A DNA stretch of 64,000 bases. Origin: Amorphoplanes digitatis (GTDB taxonomy: Bacteria > Actinomycetota > Actinomycetes > Mycobacteriales > Micromonosporaceae). The stretch's first letter is position 1, and the number at the start of each line of letters is the position of its first letter. Under the pieces are notes generated by a model. That model searched no databases and was not told where the DNA came from. It worked only from the letters and a program-made list of their open reading frames with translations. Shown in pieces: positions 8,972 to 16,826 of the stretch. The stretch is taken from contig NZ_JACHNH010000001.1 in the NCBI RefSeq assembly GCF_014205335.1, positions 3,342,501 to 3,406,500 on the forward strand, written 5' to 3'. The translations under genes were made by a program, and so were the position numbers.

Positions 8972-9555
8972 GCACGCGACCCGCGGACGGCGTACCGGTG
9001 GAGCGTGACGCCCTGGTCGAAGCGCACCTGCTCGAGCAGGTCCAGCTCCAGCGGCTCGTCGTGGCTGTCGAACAGCGGCCGGCCGGCACCGAGGATGACG
9101 GGGTGGGTGAAGAGGAGCAGTTCATCCAGCAGCCCGGCCCGGAGCAGCGCGGTAGCCAGCGTGGCACCCCCGACGCCGATGTCGCCCTCGGTCCGCGCGC
9201 GCAGGTCCGCGAGCGCACCGACGGCGTCGTCGGCGTTGATGACCCGGGTGTTGTGCTCGGCGCTGGTGCGCGTTCGCGACACCAGCACCTTCGGCATCGA
9301 GGTCCAGATCTGACCGTACTCGCGAAGGAAGCCGGGCAACGAGGCGTCGTCGCGCGCTCTCGGCCAGAATCCCTCCATCGTCTCGTAGATGGTGCGTCCC
9401 TGGACCATCAGCGACAGCGCTCGCGCCCGTGCGTTGAACTCGTGGTGCAGGGACTCGCCGATGCGCATCCACGATCCGCCGCCTTGCTCGTCCTCGGCGT
9501 GCTCGATCCTCAGGTCGAGGGAAACGTTCATCCAGTACACGAACCGGCCTGGCAT
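8968..9555 (-). CDS. Dihydrofolate reductase/RibD C-terminal-domain family protein
   Basis: A 195-residue cytosolic NADPH-dependent reductase-like protein. It starts MPGRFVYWMNVSLDLRIEH, the first strand of the RibD_C/DHFR fold, has LMVQGRTIYETMEGFWP, the glycine-rich DIGVGGATLATALLRAGL cofactor loop and HPVILGAGRPLFD. The ATG at 9555, preceded by TTGGAG, is favoured over the longer frame. It heads a two-gene unit with the GNAT gene. A scrap of an HxlR-type regulator lies divergently upstream; HxlR genes often neighbour this family, which suggests a lost regulator. Substrate unknown. Confidence 0.85.
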   Translation of the reverse strand: MPGRFVYWMNVSLDLRIEHAEDEQGGGSWMRIGESLHHEFNARARALSLMVQGRTIYETMEGFWPRARDDASLPGFLREYGQIWTSMPKVLVSRTRTSAEHNTRVINADDAVGALADLRARTEGDIGVGGATLATALLRAGLLDELLLFTHPVILGAGRPLFDSHDEPLELDLLEQVRFDQGVTLHRYAVRGSRA

Positions 9556-9628
9556 CAGTGCTCCAAGTGTCAACGGCCTGCTACTGCTAGCCGCCACCCT
9601 AATTGCAAGCAGGGCTGACGATGGATCC

Positions 9629-9733
9629 CGCGCCGCGGCGGTCGAGGTCCAAGGCGACCCGTGGGTGATGCTGGTGCTGCGCGACATCATGTTCGGCGAC
9701 CGGCGTCACGTCCGCGAACTGCTCGCCAGCAAG
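9629..9733 (+). pseudogene. HxlR-family regulator fragment
   Basis: Thirty-five codons encode AVEVQGDPWVMLVLRDIMFG then DRRHVRELLAS, closely resembling the start of the HxlR winged helix (usual pattern: V-GDPW-LLVLRD--FG-RRF-EL). The N-terminal Cys-containing segment and everything after the first helices are missing, and the frame then runs into the CoaD-like gene region without homology. It lies divergent to the RibD_C-family gene, a common HxlR position. Confidence 0.6.
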
Positions 9734-9773
9734 CCAGGTCGTGGACCGCCGGAGGGTGATCGCGGGCGGTGGC

Positions 9774-9779
9774 TAGTCT
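9774..9779 (+). promoter_or_regulatory. -10 box (TAGTCT) of a probable leaderless promoter
   Basis: TAGTCT ends six bases before the ATG at 9786 of the CoaD-like gene, with no Shine-Dalgarno between. This fits a leaderless transcript. Confidence 0.4.
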
Positions 9780-9785
9780 GGCGCG

Positions 9786-10223
9786 ATGCCTCATGTGCCC
9801 GATCGTGGTCTCGGCGCCGCTCGAGCGGTCTATCCCGGGACGTTCGATCCCTTCACGCCGGGCCACTTCGACATCGTCGACCGGGCGCGCCGCATGTTCG
9901 ACCACGTCACCGTCCTGGTCGCCGTGAACGACGGCAAACGGCCGTCCCGGCCGACCGCCGCGCGGGCGGCGGAGATTCGGGGCCTGCTTCCGGCGGGCTG
10001 GGGGAATGTCTCGGTGGTCGCCTGGCACGGGCTGACCGCGGATTACTGCCGACAGCACGAAATCCGGGTGATCGTCCGGGGGCTCCGGAACTCCGCCGAT
10101 TGGGCGCGCGAGTACGAGCTCGCGGCGATGAACGAGTCCCTGGACGTGGCGACGTTGTTCGTGCCCGCCCGGCCGGAGCTGGCCGCGATGTCGTCGACCG
10201 CGGTGCGGGCCCTGCGAGCCTGA
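9786..10223 (+). CDS. Phosphopantetheine adenylyltransferase-like nucleotidyltransferase
   Basis: A 145-residue cytidylyltransferase-fold protein. AVYPGTFDPFTPGHFDIVDR carries the T/HxGH nucleotide-binding signature of CoaD (ATP plus 4-phosphopantetheine to dephospho-CoA). IRVIVRGLRNSADWAREYELA matches the CoaD region that binds pantetheine phosphate. The final ISS(S/T)xxR-type motif appears as MSSTAVRALRA, after which the protein stops 10-20 residues short of normal CoaD (about 160). It may be a shortened true CoaD or, given the unusual FTPGH, a paralogue in a secondary pathway. The gene converges on the pectate lyase. Confidence 0.75.
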   Translation: MPHVPDRGLGAARAVYPGTFDPFTPGHFDIVDRARRMFDHVTVLVAVNDGKRPSRPTAARAAEIRGLLPAGWGNVSVVAWHGLTADYCRQHEIRVIVRGLRNSADWAREYELAAMNESLDVATLFVPARPELAAMSSTAVRALRA

Positions 10224-10235
10224 GCCGCCGGCTCA
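10221..10235. terminator. Palindrome containing both convergent stop codons
   Basis: TGAGCC (10221-10226), a 3-nt loop and GGCTCA (10230-10235) form a perfect hairpin. Its first three bases are the stop of the CoaD-like gene and its last three, read on the other strand, are the stop of the pectate lyase gene. It could act as a compact bidirectional terminator; the stem is only 6 bp. Confidence 0.35.
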
Positions 10236-11576
10236 GATGCCGAGGCGGCGGATTCCCGCCGAAGCGCCGACGATGCGGGGTACGTCGGCCGTCGGGTCGA
10301 GCCGGGTGCGCAGCGTGGGCACCCAGCCCCCGTCCGGTGCCAGGTCGGGGTCGTGTGCCGCGTTGTAGGCGGCCACCAGGTCCACCGGCTGCGCGGGCCG
10401 GTGGCCGATCTGCACCAGCGTGCCGAGCGCCGTGATCCGGGTGCCCTTCCAGTAGTGGATGATCTCGCCGTCCGGCAGGTCCTCGCTGCGTACGAAGTGG
10501 TTGTTCTCCGCGTAGATGCTGGACTCCACGCCGACGCCGAGTGAGTAGCCGTACTCCTCGTCGGTGGCCCGGTACGCGTTGTTGTACACGTCCACCTGTC
10601 CGAAGCGGACCCGTGGCGCGCGCTGGATCACGTTGCCGAACCGGTTGTGGTGGACCGTGACGCGCAGCTTGCCGACGTCAACGCCGGGGGTGTCGGTCGA
10701 GCCGATCAGCATCGTCTTGTCGTGGTCGTAGTAGTCGTTGTAGGAGACCGTGACCAGGTCGGAGCCGCGGATGATGTCGCTCGCGCCGTCGTGCACCTGG
10801 TACGGGCGGCCGAGGCGGACCGGCTGGTCGGCGTCGTGGTTGTTGCCGTCGCTGAAGGTGTTGTGGTCGAGCCAGACGTTCGTGGCGCCGGTCAGCGAGA
10901 CCAGGTCGTAGAGCGAGTTCCAGTTGCCGGCCGCGCCGTCGGTCGGGTCCCAGGCCGGGAAGCAGTCGGCGGCGTCGGTGAACTCGATGTTGCGGACGAT
11001 GACGTTGGCGACGTTCGCCAGGATCAGGCTGCCGTGCTCGATCCGGGCGCCGTTGATGCCGATGATCGTCGTGTCCCCGCGGACATTGATCTTTATCTGG
11101 TCGCCCTGGCGCTTGGCCGACCGGACCCGGGCGTCCTCGAGCGGGCCGGTCGGCTTGCTCGCCCGGCCCCAGACCGCCGGATCGTACGCCCCCAGGAACG
11201 CGTCGAGGTCGTACTCCGGGTCGGCGTAGTCGGCGCACCCGAGCGGCCGGCCCGCGTCGTCCACGCTCATGCTGAAGCGCCCGCTGACGAATACGATCCG
11301 CGGCGCGGCGTCGCCGGCCAGCGCCGCGAGCAGTTCGGCGCGGTTGCGGGCCACGAAGACGTGCGCGTCGTCGGCCGCCGAGCCGCCGGTGGTGCCGGAG
11401 CCGGCGGCGGCCCAGCCGTCGTTGGGGGCCAGGGGCTGCCGGGCGAGCCGGAGCGCGGCCGCCGACGGGCCGCCGCCGGCCTGCGCGGGCTTCACGGCGC
11501 CGGCCGGCAGGGCTGTGCTGAGTCCGAGGGCCGCGACGACCGAGACTGCGGCCGCGGCAAGGGATCGTCCGCGCAC
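10233..11576 (-). CDS. Secreted pectate lyase (polysaccharide lyase family 1-like)
   Basis: A 447-residue exported protein. The N-terminus VRGRSLAAAAVSVVAALGLSTALPAGA is a Sec signal peptide. The beta-helix core has DTTIIGINGARIEHGSLIL, NVIVRNIEFTDAAD, WLDHNTFSDGNNH and HDKTMLIGS, the Ca-binding and vWiDH-type signatures of PL1 pectate lyases, then VTVHHNRFGNVIQRAPRVRFG with the catalytic-region arginines. It would cleave de-esterified pectin outside the cell. The GTG at 11576 is chosen because the signal peptide then starts correctly. A LacI-type operator lies about 25 bases upstream, suggesting sugar-controlled expression. It is divergent from the sigma-factor gene. Confidence 0.88.
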   Translation of the reverse strand: MRGRSLAAAAVSVVAALGLSTALPAGAVKPAQAGGGPSAAALRLARQPLAPNDGWAAAGSGTTGGSAADDAHVFVARNRAELLAALAGDAAPRIVFVSGRFSMSVDDAGRPLGCADYADPEYDLDAFLGAYDPAVWGRASKPTGPLEDARVRSAKRQGDQIKINVRGDTTIIGINGARIEHGSLILANVANVIVRNIEFTDAADCFPAWDPTDGAAGNWNSLYDLVSLTGATNVWLDHNTFSDGNNHDADQPVRLGRPYQVHDGASDIIRGSDLVTVSYNDYYDHDKTMLIGSTDTPGVDVGKLRVTVHHNRFGNVIQRAPRVRFGQVDVYNNAYRATDEEYGYSLGVGVESSIYAENNHFVRSEDLPDGEIIHYWKGTRITALGTLVQIGHRPAQPVDLVAAYNAAHDPDLAPDGGWVPTLRTRLDPTADVPRIVGASAGIRRLGI

Positions 11577-11598
11577 GGTGGCTCCAGGAATCGGGGAA

Positions 11599-11612
11599 GG
11601 AAAGCGCTTACC
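11599..11612. promoter_or_regulatory. LacI-family-type operator upstream of the pectate lyase
   Basis: GGAAAGCGCTTACC is a near-perfect palindrome around AAGCGCTT with the central CG typical of LacI/GalR-family sites. It sits about 23 bases upstream of the lyase GTG, where a bound repressor would block transcription or the ribosome-binding region. The regulator is not in this window. Confidence 0.55.
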
Positions 11613-11688
11613 AGTGGCCAACGCTGGCACGGGTATTTGCGCGAGTCAATGGAAACCGATGTGCAGGAAGTTTGCAGTGGACCCGGGG

Positions 11689-11694
11689 TAGCGT
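11689..11694 (+). promoter_or_regulatory. -10 box (TAGCGT) of a probable leaderless promoter
   Basis: TAGCGT ends seven bases before the GTG start at 11702 of the sigma-factor gene and no Shine-Dalgarno is present, consistent with a leaderless transcript. Confidence 0.4.
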
Positions 11695-11701
11695 TCGAGT
11701 C

Positions 11702-12646
11702 GTGCAGGCCGAGGAGTTCCGCGTCGAACTGACCGGATACGCGTACCGGATGCTGGGGTCCGGATCCGAGGCCGAGGACGCGGTCCAGGAGACGCTGCTG
11801 CGGGCCTGGCGGCAGGCCGACCGCTTCGACGCCGGGCGCGGATCGCTGCGGACCTGGCTGTACTCGATCGCCACCAACGTGTGCCTGGACATGCTGCGCG
11901 GCGCCGGGCGGCGGGCCCGCGCGGTCGACCTCGGCCCCGCCGCGCAGGCCGGTTCCCCGATCGGCGCGCCGCTGCCGGAGAGCGCGTGGGTGCGGCCGAT
12001 CGAGGACGGGCGGGTCCTGCCCGGCTGCGAGGATCCGGCCGAGCAGGCGGTGCGCCGGGAGTCCGTACGGCTGGCCTTCGTGGCCGCCCTCCAGCGGCTC
12101 TCGCCGCGGCAGCGGGCCGTCCTCATCCTGCGCGACGTGCTCGGCTGGCACGCCGACGAGGTGGCCGGCCTGCTGGACGCCTCGGTGGCGTCGGTGACCA
12201 GCGCCCTCCAGCGTGCCCGGGCGGCGCTGCGCCGGGACGCGCCGGTCGCCCCGCTGGATCCGGAGGCGGCCGCGCTGCTCGACCGCTACTGCCGGGCGTT
12301 CGAACGCTACGACGTCGCCGCGATGGTGGCGCTGCTGCACGAGGACGCCACGATGTCCATGCCGCCGTTCGCCTGGTGGCTGCGCGGGCGCGACGAGATC
12401 GCCACGGCGCTGCGGCACGGCGACGGCTCCTGCCGCGGCGCGCGCCTGGTGCCGGTCGCCGCCAACGGCACGACCGCGTACCGGCAGGAGCGGCCGACCG
12501 GGCCGGGCGGTGGGTACGAGCCGTTCGCGCTGATGTTCTTCGAGACCGCCGGCGGGCGGATCACCGAGATCACAACATTCCTCGAGGAGCCGCGCGTCTG
12601 GCACGGGGAACCCCGGGCAGTATGGGTGGGTGCAGAGCGATCTTGA
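11702..12646 (+). CDS. ECF sigma factor with SnoaL-like C-terminal domain (SigG/SigX5-like)
   Basis: A 314-residue sigma factor. Region 2 reads YAYRMLGSGSEAEDAVQETL then LRAWRQADRFDAGRGSLRTW with LYSIATNVCLD; region 4 is ALQRLSPRQRAVLILRDVLG with VASVTSALQRARAALRR. After about residue 190 comes a SnoaL/NTF2-like domain (LLDRYCRAFERYDVAAMVAL with MPPFAWWLRGRDEIATAL). Such C-terminal domains modulate sigma activity, possibly by ligand binding, in place of a classical anti-sigma factor. The GTG at 11702 is chosen for its -10 box and region 2 alignment. It overlaps the next gene by 17 bases. No anti-sigma gene is adjacent. Confidence 0.9.
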   Translation: MQAEEFRVELTGYAYRMLGSGSEAEDAVQETLLRAWRQADRFDAGRGSLRTWLYSIATNVCLDMLRGAGRRARAVDLGPAAQAGSPIGAPLPESAWVRPIEDGRVLPGCEDPAEQAVRRESVRLAFVAALQRLSPRQRAVLILRDVLGWHADEVAGLLDASVASVTSALQRARAALRRDAPVAPLDPEAAALLDRYCRAFERYDVAAMVALLHEDATMSMPPFAWWLRGRDEIATALRHGDGSCRGARLVPVAANGTTAYRQERPTGPGGGYEPFALMFFETAGGRITEITTFLEEPRVWHGEPRAVWVGAERS

Positions 12647-13412
12647 ACTTGCCCGGGCGGCCACCCTCGCGGGAGCGGCCGTCGGCCTGCGGTACTTCGC
12701 CGCCCTCGCCGACCTGCCCCGCGAGCTCAAGGCCGACGGCAGCGTGGTCACCGAGGCGGATCGCGCGGTCGAGGCCGCCATCCGCGCGGTGCTGACCGAG
12801 GGCCGGCCCGGCGACGCCATCCTGGGCGAGGAGGGCGGCGCGACCGGCGACGGCGCCCGCCGGTGGATCATCGATCCGATCGACGGCACCGCCCAGTTCG
12901 TCGCCGGCGACGACCGCTGGCTGGTCCTTGTCGCCCTCGAGGAGGCCGGCGAGATCGTCGCCGGGGTGGCCGCGGTGCCGGCGCAGGGCGGCCTCTGGTG
13001 GGCGCGGCGCGGCGGCGGTGCCTTCGCGGCGAAGTTCGACGGTACGGGCGAACGGCGGCTGCGCGCGGGCGGCGGCCGCGCCACGATCGCCGAGAGCCGG
13101 GTGGGCGTCATCCCGGTGGCGCCGAACCTGACCGCGGCCGACGAGGCGATCGCCGCGCCGCTGGGCGCGGTCGCCTCCATCGTGGATTGGGACGTGCACG
13201 CCGCGCTGCTGGTCGCCGACGGGACCCTGGACCTGGCGTTGCAGACCCGGGGGCAGATCTGGGACTTCGCCGCCACCGCGCTGATCGTCGAGGAGGCGGG
13301 CGGCTGCTACGGCGGCGCCGACGGAATCCGCGGCCCTAGGCCGGGCGTGTCGCTCTTCGCCGCCGACCGGGCGCTGTGGGGCGCCGCACACGCCGCGCTC
13401 TGGCCGGCGTAG
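12630..13412 (+). CDS. Inositol-monophosphatase-family phosphatase (histidinol-phosphatase-like)
   Basis: A 260-residue Mg-dependent phosphatase. The metal sites are visible: ILGEEGG (first Glu), RWIIDPIDGTAQFVAG (DPIDGT) and SIVDWDVHAALLVADG (WD). A VVTEADRAVEAAI segment lies at the N-terminus as in HisN/IMPase proteins. The substrate may be histidinol phosphate, inositol phosphate or a related sugar phosphate; no his or inositol gene is nearby to decide. The GTG at 12630 lies inside the 3-prime end of the sigma-factor gene, so the two are likely co-transcribed and translationally coupled. Confidence 0.88.
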   Translation: MQSDLELARAATLAGAAVGLRYFAALADLPRELKADGSVVTEADRAVEAAIRAVLTEGRPGDAILGEEGGATGDGARRWIIDPIDGTAQFVAGDDRWLVLVALEEAGEIVAGVAAVPAQGGLWWARRGGGAFAAKFDGTGERRLRAGGGRATIAESRVGVIPVAPNLTAADEAIAAPLGAVASIVDWDVHAALLVADGTLDLALQTRGQIWDFAATALIVEEAGGCYGGADGIRGPRPGVSLFAADRALWGAAHAALWPA

Positions 13413-13434
13413 TCAACGACGAGCGCCGGCGCAG

Positions 13435-13875
13435 TCACGACGAGCGGACGAAGATCAGGGCCAGCAGCGCGCCGATCGACAGGATGACGCTGATGATGCC
13501 CAGCACCCGGCCGAGCAGGGCCGGGTTGACCCCGCGGGCGCCGCTGCCCTTGGTGCTCATGACGATCGCCGCGATGGCCGGGACGATGCCCACCACGCAG
13601 AAGGCCATCGGCAGGCTGAACATCCCGAGGATCAGCGCCGTACGGCCCGCGTTGCGGTTCGGCGCGGTCGGCGGCGCCGCGTTGCGCGGGTCCCAGTGCA
13701 GCCGCGGCGGCAGGTCCTGCACCTGGCCGAGCAGGTCGGACGCGTACGTGGCGCCGCTCACCGCGACCACCCGGGCGTCGTGCTGCGCCATGGTGAGCAG
13801 GCCCTCGTCGAGAGCCTGACCCAGCAGGCCGATCACCTGGGTGCGGTGCACCATCCCGATGCGCTCGTCCCTCAT
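13435..13875 (-). CDS. DUF1707/DUF4190-type small membrane protein
   Basis: A 146-residue protein. The N-terminal part (ERIGMVHRTQVIGLLGQALD then EGLLTMAQHDARV) resembles the DUF1707 domain, with DLLGQVQDLP following, then a proline/asparagine linker and two membrane segments (ALILGMFSLPMAFCVVGIVP and LGIISVILSIGALLALIFV). The N-terminus should be cytoplasmic. It lies 53 bases downstream of the FHA gene on the same strand, so it may be the last member of the pknG operon, though the gap is larger than others in the unit. Function unknown. Confidence 0.75.
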   Translation of the reverse strand: MRDERIGMVHRTQVIGLLGQALDEGLLTMAQHDARVVAVSGATYASDLLGQVQDLPPRLHWDPRNAAPPTAPNRNAGRTALILGMFSLPMAFCVVGIVPAIAAIVMSTKGSGARGVNPALLGRVLGIISVILSIGALLALIFVRSS

Positions 13876-13928
13876 CGGTGGCGAACGTATCGCGGCGCGG
13901 GCCGGGTGCGCGGCGAAACACCCGGTTC

Positions 13929-14579
13929 TCAGCCCGCCGGCGCGTGAAGGGTGATCGTCGTCCAGGCGCCGACGTGTACGCGGTCGCCGTCGCCGACGCC
14001 GCGGGTCTGGCCCGCGGTCAGCGGCTTCGGCTCGTCGTTGAGCCACGTGCCGTTGGTCGAGCCCAGGTCGGAGACCAGCCACACGCCGTCCACGCTCAGC
14101 GTCAGCAGCGCGTGGCTGTGCGAGACCCCCGGGTCGGCGTCGGCGAGGTCGATCTCCGGGTCGGTGCCCTTGGAGGCGCTCCGGCGCCCGATCCGTACCT
14201 GCGGGGGCGGCAGCGTCACCGTGCGTTCCGTCGTCAGCTCTGGGAAGTCGACGCCCTCGATCGCGTTCGCCTCGAAGTACTCCCGGTCGGCGAACACCGT
14301 CGCAGTCCAGCTGCCGGCCGCCGGGGGCGCGACCGGCGGCTGTGCCAGGGTCGGCACCCGGCCGGTGCTGTGGTCGAAGCCGCAGTCCTCGCAGAACCGG
14401 CCCGCGCCGGCCCGGGGCGTGCCGCAGTTCGGGCACGGGTCGCCGCCCGGGGACGCCGGGGGAGCGGCCGCGGCGGCGCCCGGGCTGAACGCCGCCGTGC
14501 CGCCGATCTTCGCGCCGCAGGTGTCGCAGAAGTCGCCCGTCGTGGACGGGTGGCCCTTCGGACAGGTGAAGGTCGTCAC
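13929..14579 (-). CDS. Zinc-ribbon and FHA-domain protein of the pknG operon
   Basis: A 216-residue protein. The N-terminus has two CxxC-type zinc ribbons (TCPKGH with FCDTCG, and PCPNCGTPRAGAGRFCEDCG), then a linker and a C-terminal FHA domain with VRIGRRSASKGTD, VSHSHALLTL and DLGSTNGTWLND, the phosphothreonine-binding loops. FHA proteins such as GarA/OdhI are targets of PknG, so this is a candidate partner or scaffold; that role is inference. Its GTG at 14579 overlaps the stop of the vWA gene (GTGA), placing it firmly in the operon. Confidence 0.88.
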   Translation of the reverse strand: MTTFTCPKGHPSTTGDFCDTCGAKIGGTAAFSPGAAAAAPPASPGGDPCPNCGTPRAGAGRFCEDCGFDHSTGRVPTLAQPPVAPPAAGSWTATVFADREYFEANAIEGVDFPELTTERTVTLPPPQVRIGRRSASKGTDPEIDLADADPGVSHSHALLTLSVDGVWLVSDLGSTNGTWLNDEPKPLTAGQTRGVGDGDRVHVGAWTTITLHAPAG

Positions 14580-15841
14580 TGCGCCCGTCCCACCCGGACG
14601 GTCTTTGTCGAGCGGGTGTCCAGGGCCATCTCGTCGGCGGCGTCGACCTTGCGGCGCAGCCGGACCGTCCCGGTCGCCGCGTCCTCGATGTCGACGACCG
14701 TGGCCAGCAGCTCCTCGGTCGCCTTGTTGCCGCTCTCGTGCGCGAGCTGGGCGGCCCGGCCGAACTTCAGCGTCGCGGTGCGGTCGTCGCCGGCCTTGCG
14801 GGCCTCGATGCCCTGCTGGATCGCCTCGGCCAGCTCGGCCTGCCCGGTGTAGTGCGCGACCTGCCGGTTGATCCGGGTGGACAGCGCCGAGTCCTCGGTC
14901 CAGACCGCGCGCACCAGGGTCTGCGCGTGCACCACGTCGCCCTCCACGACGGACACCCGGGCCGCGAGCATCTCGTCGCCCGCCGCACCCGCGGTCACGT
15001 CGACGCACACGTGGTAGTCGCGGCTCTCCGAGCCCCAGGAGCCGAGCGGGTAGCGCCCGGCGCGGGGCCCGTCCGCGACCCGTTTGCCGGTCAGGTCGGC
15101 CACCTGCGGCTCGACCTGCTTGACGAAGCGGACCGTCGAGTTCACCGGGGTCCAGACCTTGAGCTGCACGTCGGCGGCCGTCTTGCCCATGGCGGCGGTC
15201 ATCATCTGCTCGAACGCGACGGTCAGATCCTGAGGCCGAGCGACGATGTCGACCGTGCCCAACATCGCAGCCGCGACCTTGCGCAGCTCCGACACCGTCC
15301 AGTTGGTCCCGACGCCGCGGCAGTCGCAGGTGAAGCTGCCGCCGATCTCCGCCAGCACGCTCTCCAGGTAGCCCTGGTACTCGCCGTTCTCGCCGTCGGT
15401 GAGCAGGATGGCGTGCGCGATGTCGCCGGGCCGCTGCGCGAAGAGCTGGCCGGCGAGCCGGAGCCAGGCGCCGATCGCGGTGCCGCCGTTGGCCTGTAGC
15501 CGGTCGATCGCGCCGACCGCCCTGGCGCGGCTCTCCGGCGTGGCGACGGCGAGCTCGCCGGGCGCCGGGAAGAGCTGCTGCGCGGTGCTCACGCCGGCGA
15601 TGATGGCGAAGCGGACGCCGTCGTCGATGCAGTTCACCGCGGCCTTGGCGGCCTGCCGGGCGGCGGCCATCCGGCCCTCGGCCATCATCGAGCCCGAGCA
15701 GTCCACGATGATGATCTCGGTGGCGCCGGCCGTGCGCCGCCCGCCCTCCGCGCCCGACGAGGCGACGGTGACGATGGCGTTGACTTCGGTAGCGCCCAGG
15801 GCGAGGAACTCGTTCTGGAACGCCTCGGCGGTGTACGGCAC
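14576..15841 (-). CDS. von Willebrand factor A domain protein
   Basis: A 421-residue cytoplasmic protein. The vWA domain begins near residue 40 and has an intact MIDAS start IIIVDCSGSMMAEGR, with the later threonine (NGGTAIGAWL) and aspartate (AILLTDGENG). The C-terminal part is helical (AEAIQQGIEARKAGDDRTAT) and may bind partners. The GTG at 15841 is chosen because GAGGGAGAG precedes it and the upstream PP2C gene stops just before (TGA 15854-15852). Such proteins use metal-dependent adhesion to assemble complexes; here it probably bridges kinase, phosphatase and FHA proteins. Confidence 0.85.
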   Translation of the reverse strand: MPYTAEAFQNEFLALGATEVNAIVTVASSGAEGGRRTAGATEIIIVDCSGSMMAEGRMAAARQAAKAAVNCIDDGVRFAIIAGVSTAQQLFPAPGELAVATPESRARAVGAIDRLQANGGTAIGAWLRLAGQLFAQRPGDIAHAILLTDGENGEYQGYLESVLAEIGGSFTCDCRGVGTNWTVSELRKVAAAMLGTVDIVARPQDLTVAFEQMMTAAMGKTAADVQLKVWTPVNSTVRFVKQVEPQVADLTGKRVADGPRAGRYPLGSWGSESRDYHVCVDVTAGAAGDEMLAARVSVVEGDVVHAQTLVRAVWTEDSALSTRINRQVAHYTGQAELAEAIQQGIEARKAGDDRTATLKFGRAAQLAHESGNKATEELLATVVDIEDAATGTVRLRRKVDAADEMALDTRSTKTVRVGRAQ

Positions 15842-15851
15842 GGGCTCTCCC

Positions 15852-16826
15852 TCAGCTGTCTCGGGTGTTGACGGGGACAAGGGCGACGGTGATGTTGTCG
15901 GCGCCGCCCGCGGCGTTGGCGATGCCGACCAGGGACCGCGCCGCCGCCAGCAGGCCGTCCGTGTCGCGCAGGGCGGACCGGACGGTGTGCGCGAAGACGG
16001 CCGGCTCGGTCAGGTAGTTCCACAGGCCGTCGCTGCACAGCACGAGGTGCCCGGGCACCTCGGCGTAGAAGGTGCCGGTGCGTGGCGCGACCGTGCCCGC
16101 GTCCGCGCCCAGCCAGGCGGTGATGGCGTGCGCCTTCGGGTCGTTCATGGCCGCCTGCGGGTCGGCGCCGAGGGCGATCGCGTGTGTCGCCCACGAGTCG
16201 TCCTCGGTGAGCTGCACGGCGGGGCCCGCGGCGGGCACCCAGTACGCCCGGCTGTCGCCGACCCACCCGTACCCGACCTCGGTGCCCCGCACGCAGGCCG
16301 CGACGATCGTGCAGGCCGGGTTGGAGGTGGCCCGGCGCGGGTCGCCGGCCGTGGCCAGCACGGCGACGGCGCTGCCGGCGCCGACGATGGCCGCGCCGAT
16401 GCTCTCCGCGAGCTCGGTCGCGGCCAGGGTCAGCGCCTTGCCGGCGGCCTCGGCCGCGGTCTCCGAGGCGACGTCCGGGTCGAACGACGAGGACACCCCG
16501 TCGCAGACCACCACGTCGACGTCCGCGCCCCTGGTGGCCAGCCACATCGCGTCCTCGTTGCGGTGGTGCCGCAGGCCGCGGTCGGTCACCGCGGCCGCGA
16601 CGCCGCCGCCGTCGGCCTCGACGTGGTCGCGGGGCCGGGCGGCGAGCAGGCCGCAGTTGCCGCAGTAGCCGTCGTCGCCGACGACACCGGCCGCGCCGCA
16701 GGACGGGCAGTCCTTGCCGATGGCCAGGCCCGCGCCGGTGGCCAGCGCCTTGCCGCAGTTCTCGCAGAACGCGGCGCCCGCGGCCCGCTCGTCGGCGCAG
16801 GACGGGCAGTCCTCCTGTGCGATCAC
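15852..16826 (-). CDS. PP2C-family Ser/Thr phosphatase with N-terminal zinc ribbons
   Basis: A 324-residue protein. Two zinc-ribbon units lead (DCPSC with FCENCG, and DCPSCG with YCGNCG), followed by a PP2C phosphatase: DRGLRHHRNEDA, VVVCDGVSS, YGWVGDSRAYW, VLCSDGLWNYL and GGADNITVAL, which hold the metal-binding aspartates. It would remove phosphate from Ser/Thr and is the natural antagonist of the kinase encoded next to it. Its GTG at 16826 overlaps the pknG stop by four bases. The zinc ribbons match those on the kinase and FHA protein, suggesting shared localisation or docking (inference). Confidence 0.9.
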   Translation of the reverse strand: MIAQEDCPSCADERAAGAAFCENCGKALATGAGLAIGKDCPSCGAAGVVGDDGYCGNCGLLAARPRDHVEADGGGVAAAVTDRGLRHHRNEDAMWLATRGADVDVVVCDGVSSSFDPDVASETAAEAAGKALTLAATELAESIGAAIVGAGSAVAVLATAGDPRRATSNPACTIVAACVRGTEVGYGWVGDSRAYWVPAAGPAVQLTEDDSWATHAIALGADPQAAMNDPKAHAITAWLGADAGTVAPRTGTFYAEVPGHLVLCSDGLWNYLTEPAVFAHTVRSALRDTDGLLAAARSLVGIANAAGGADNITVALVPVNTRDS

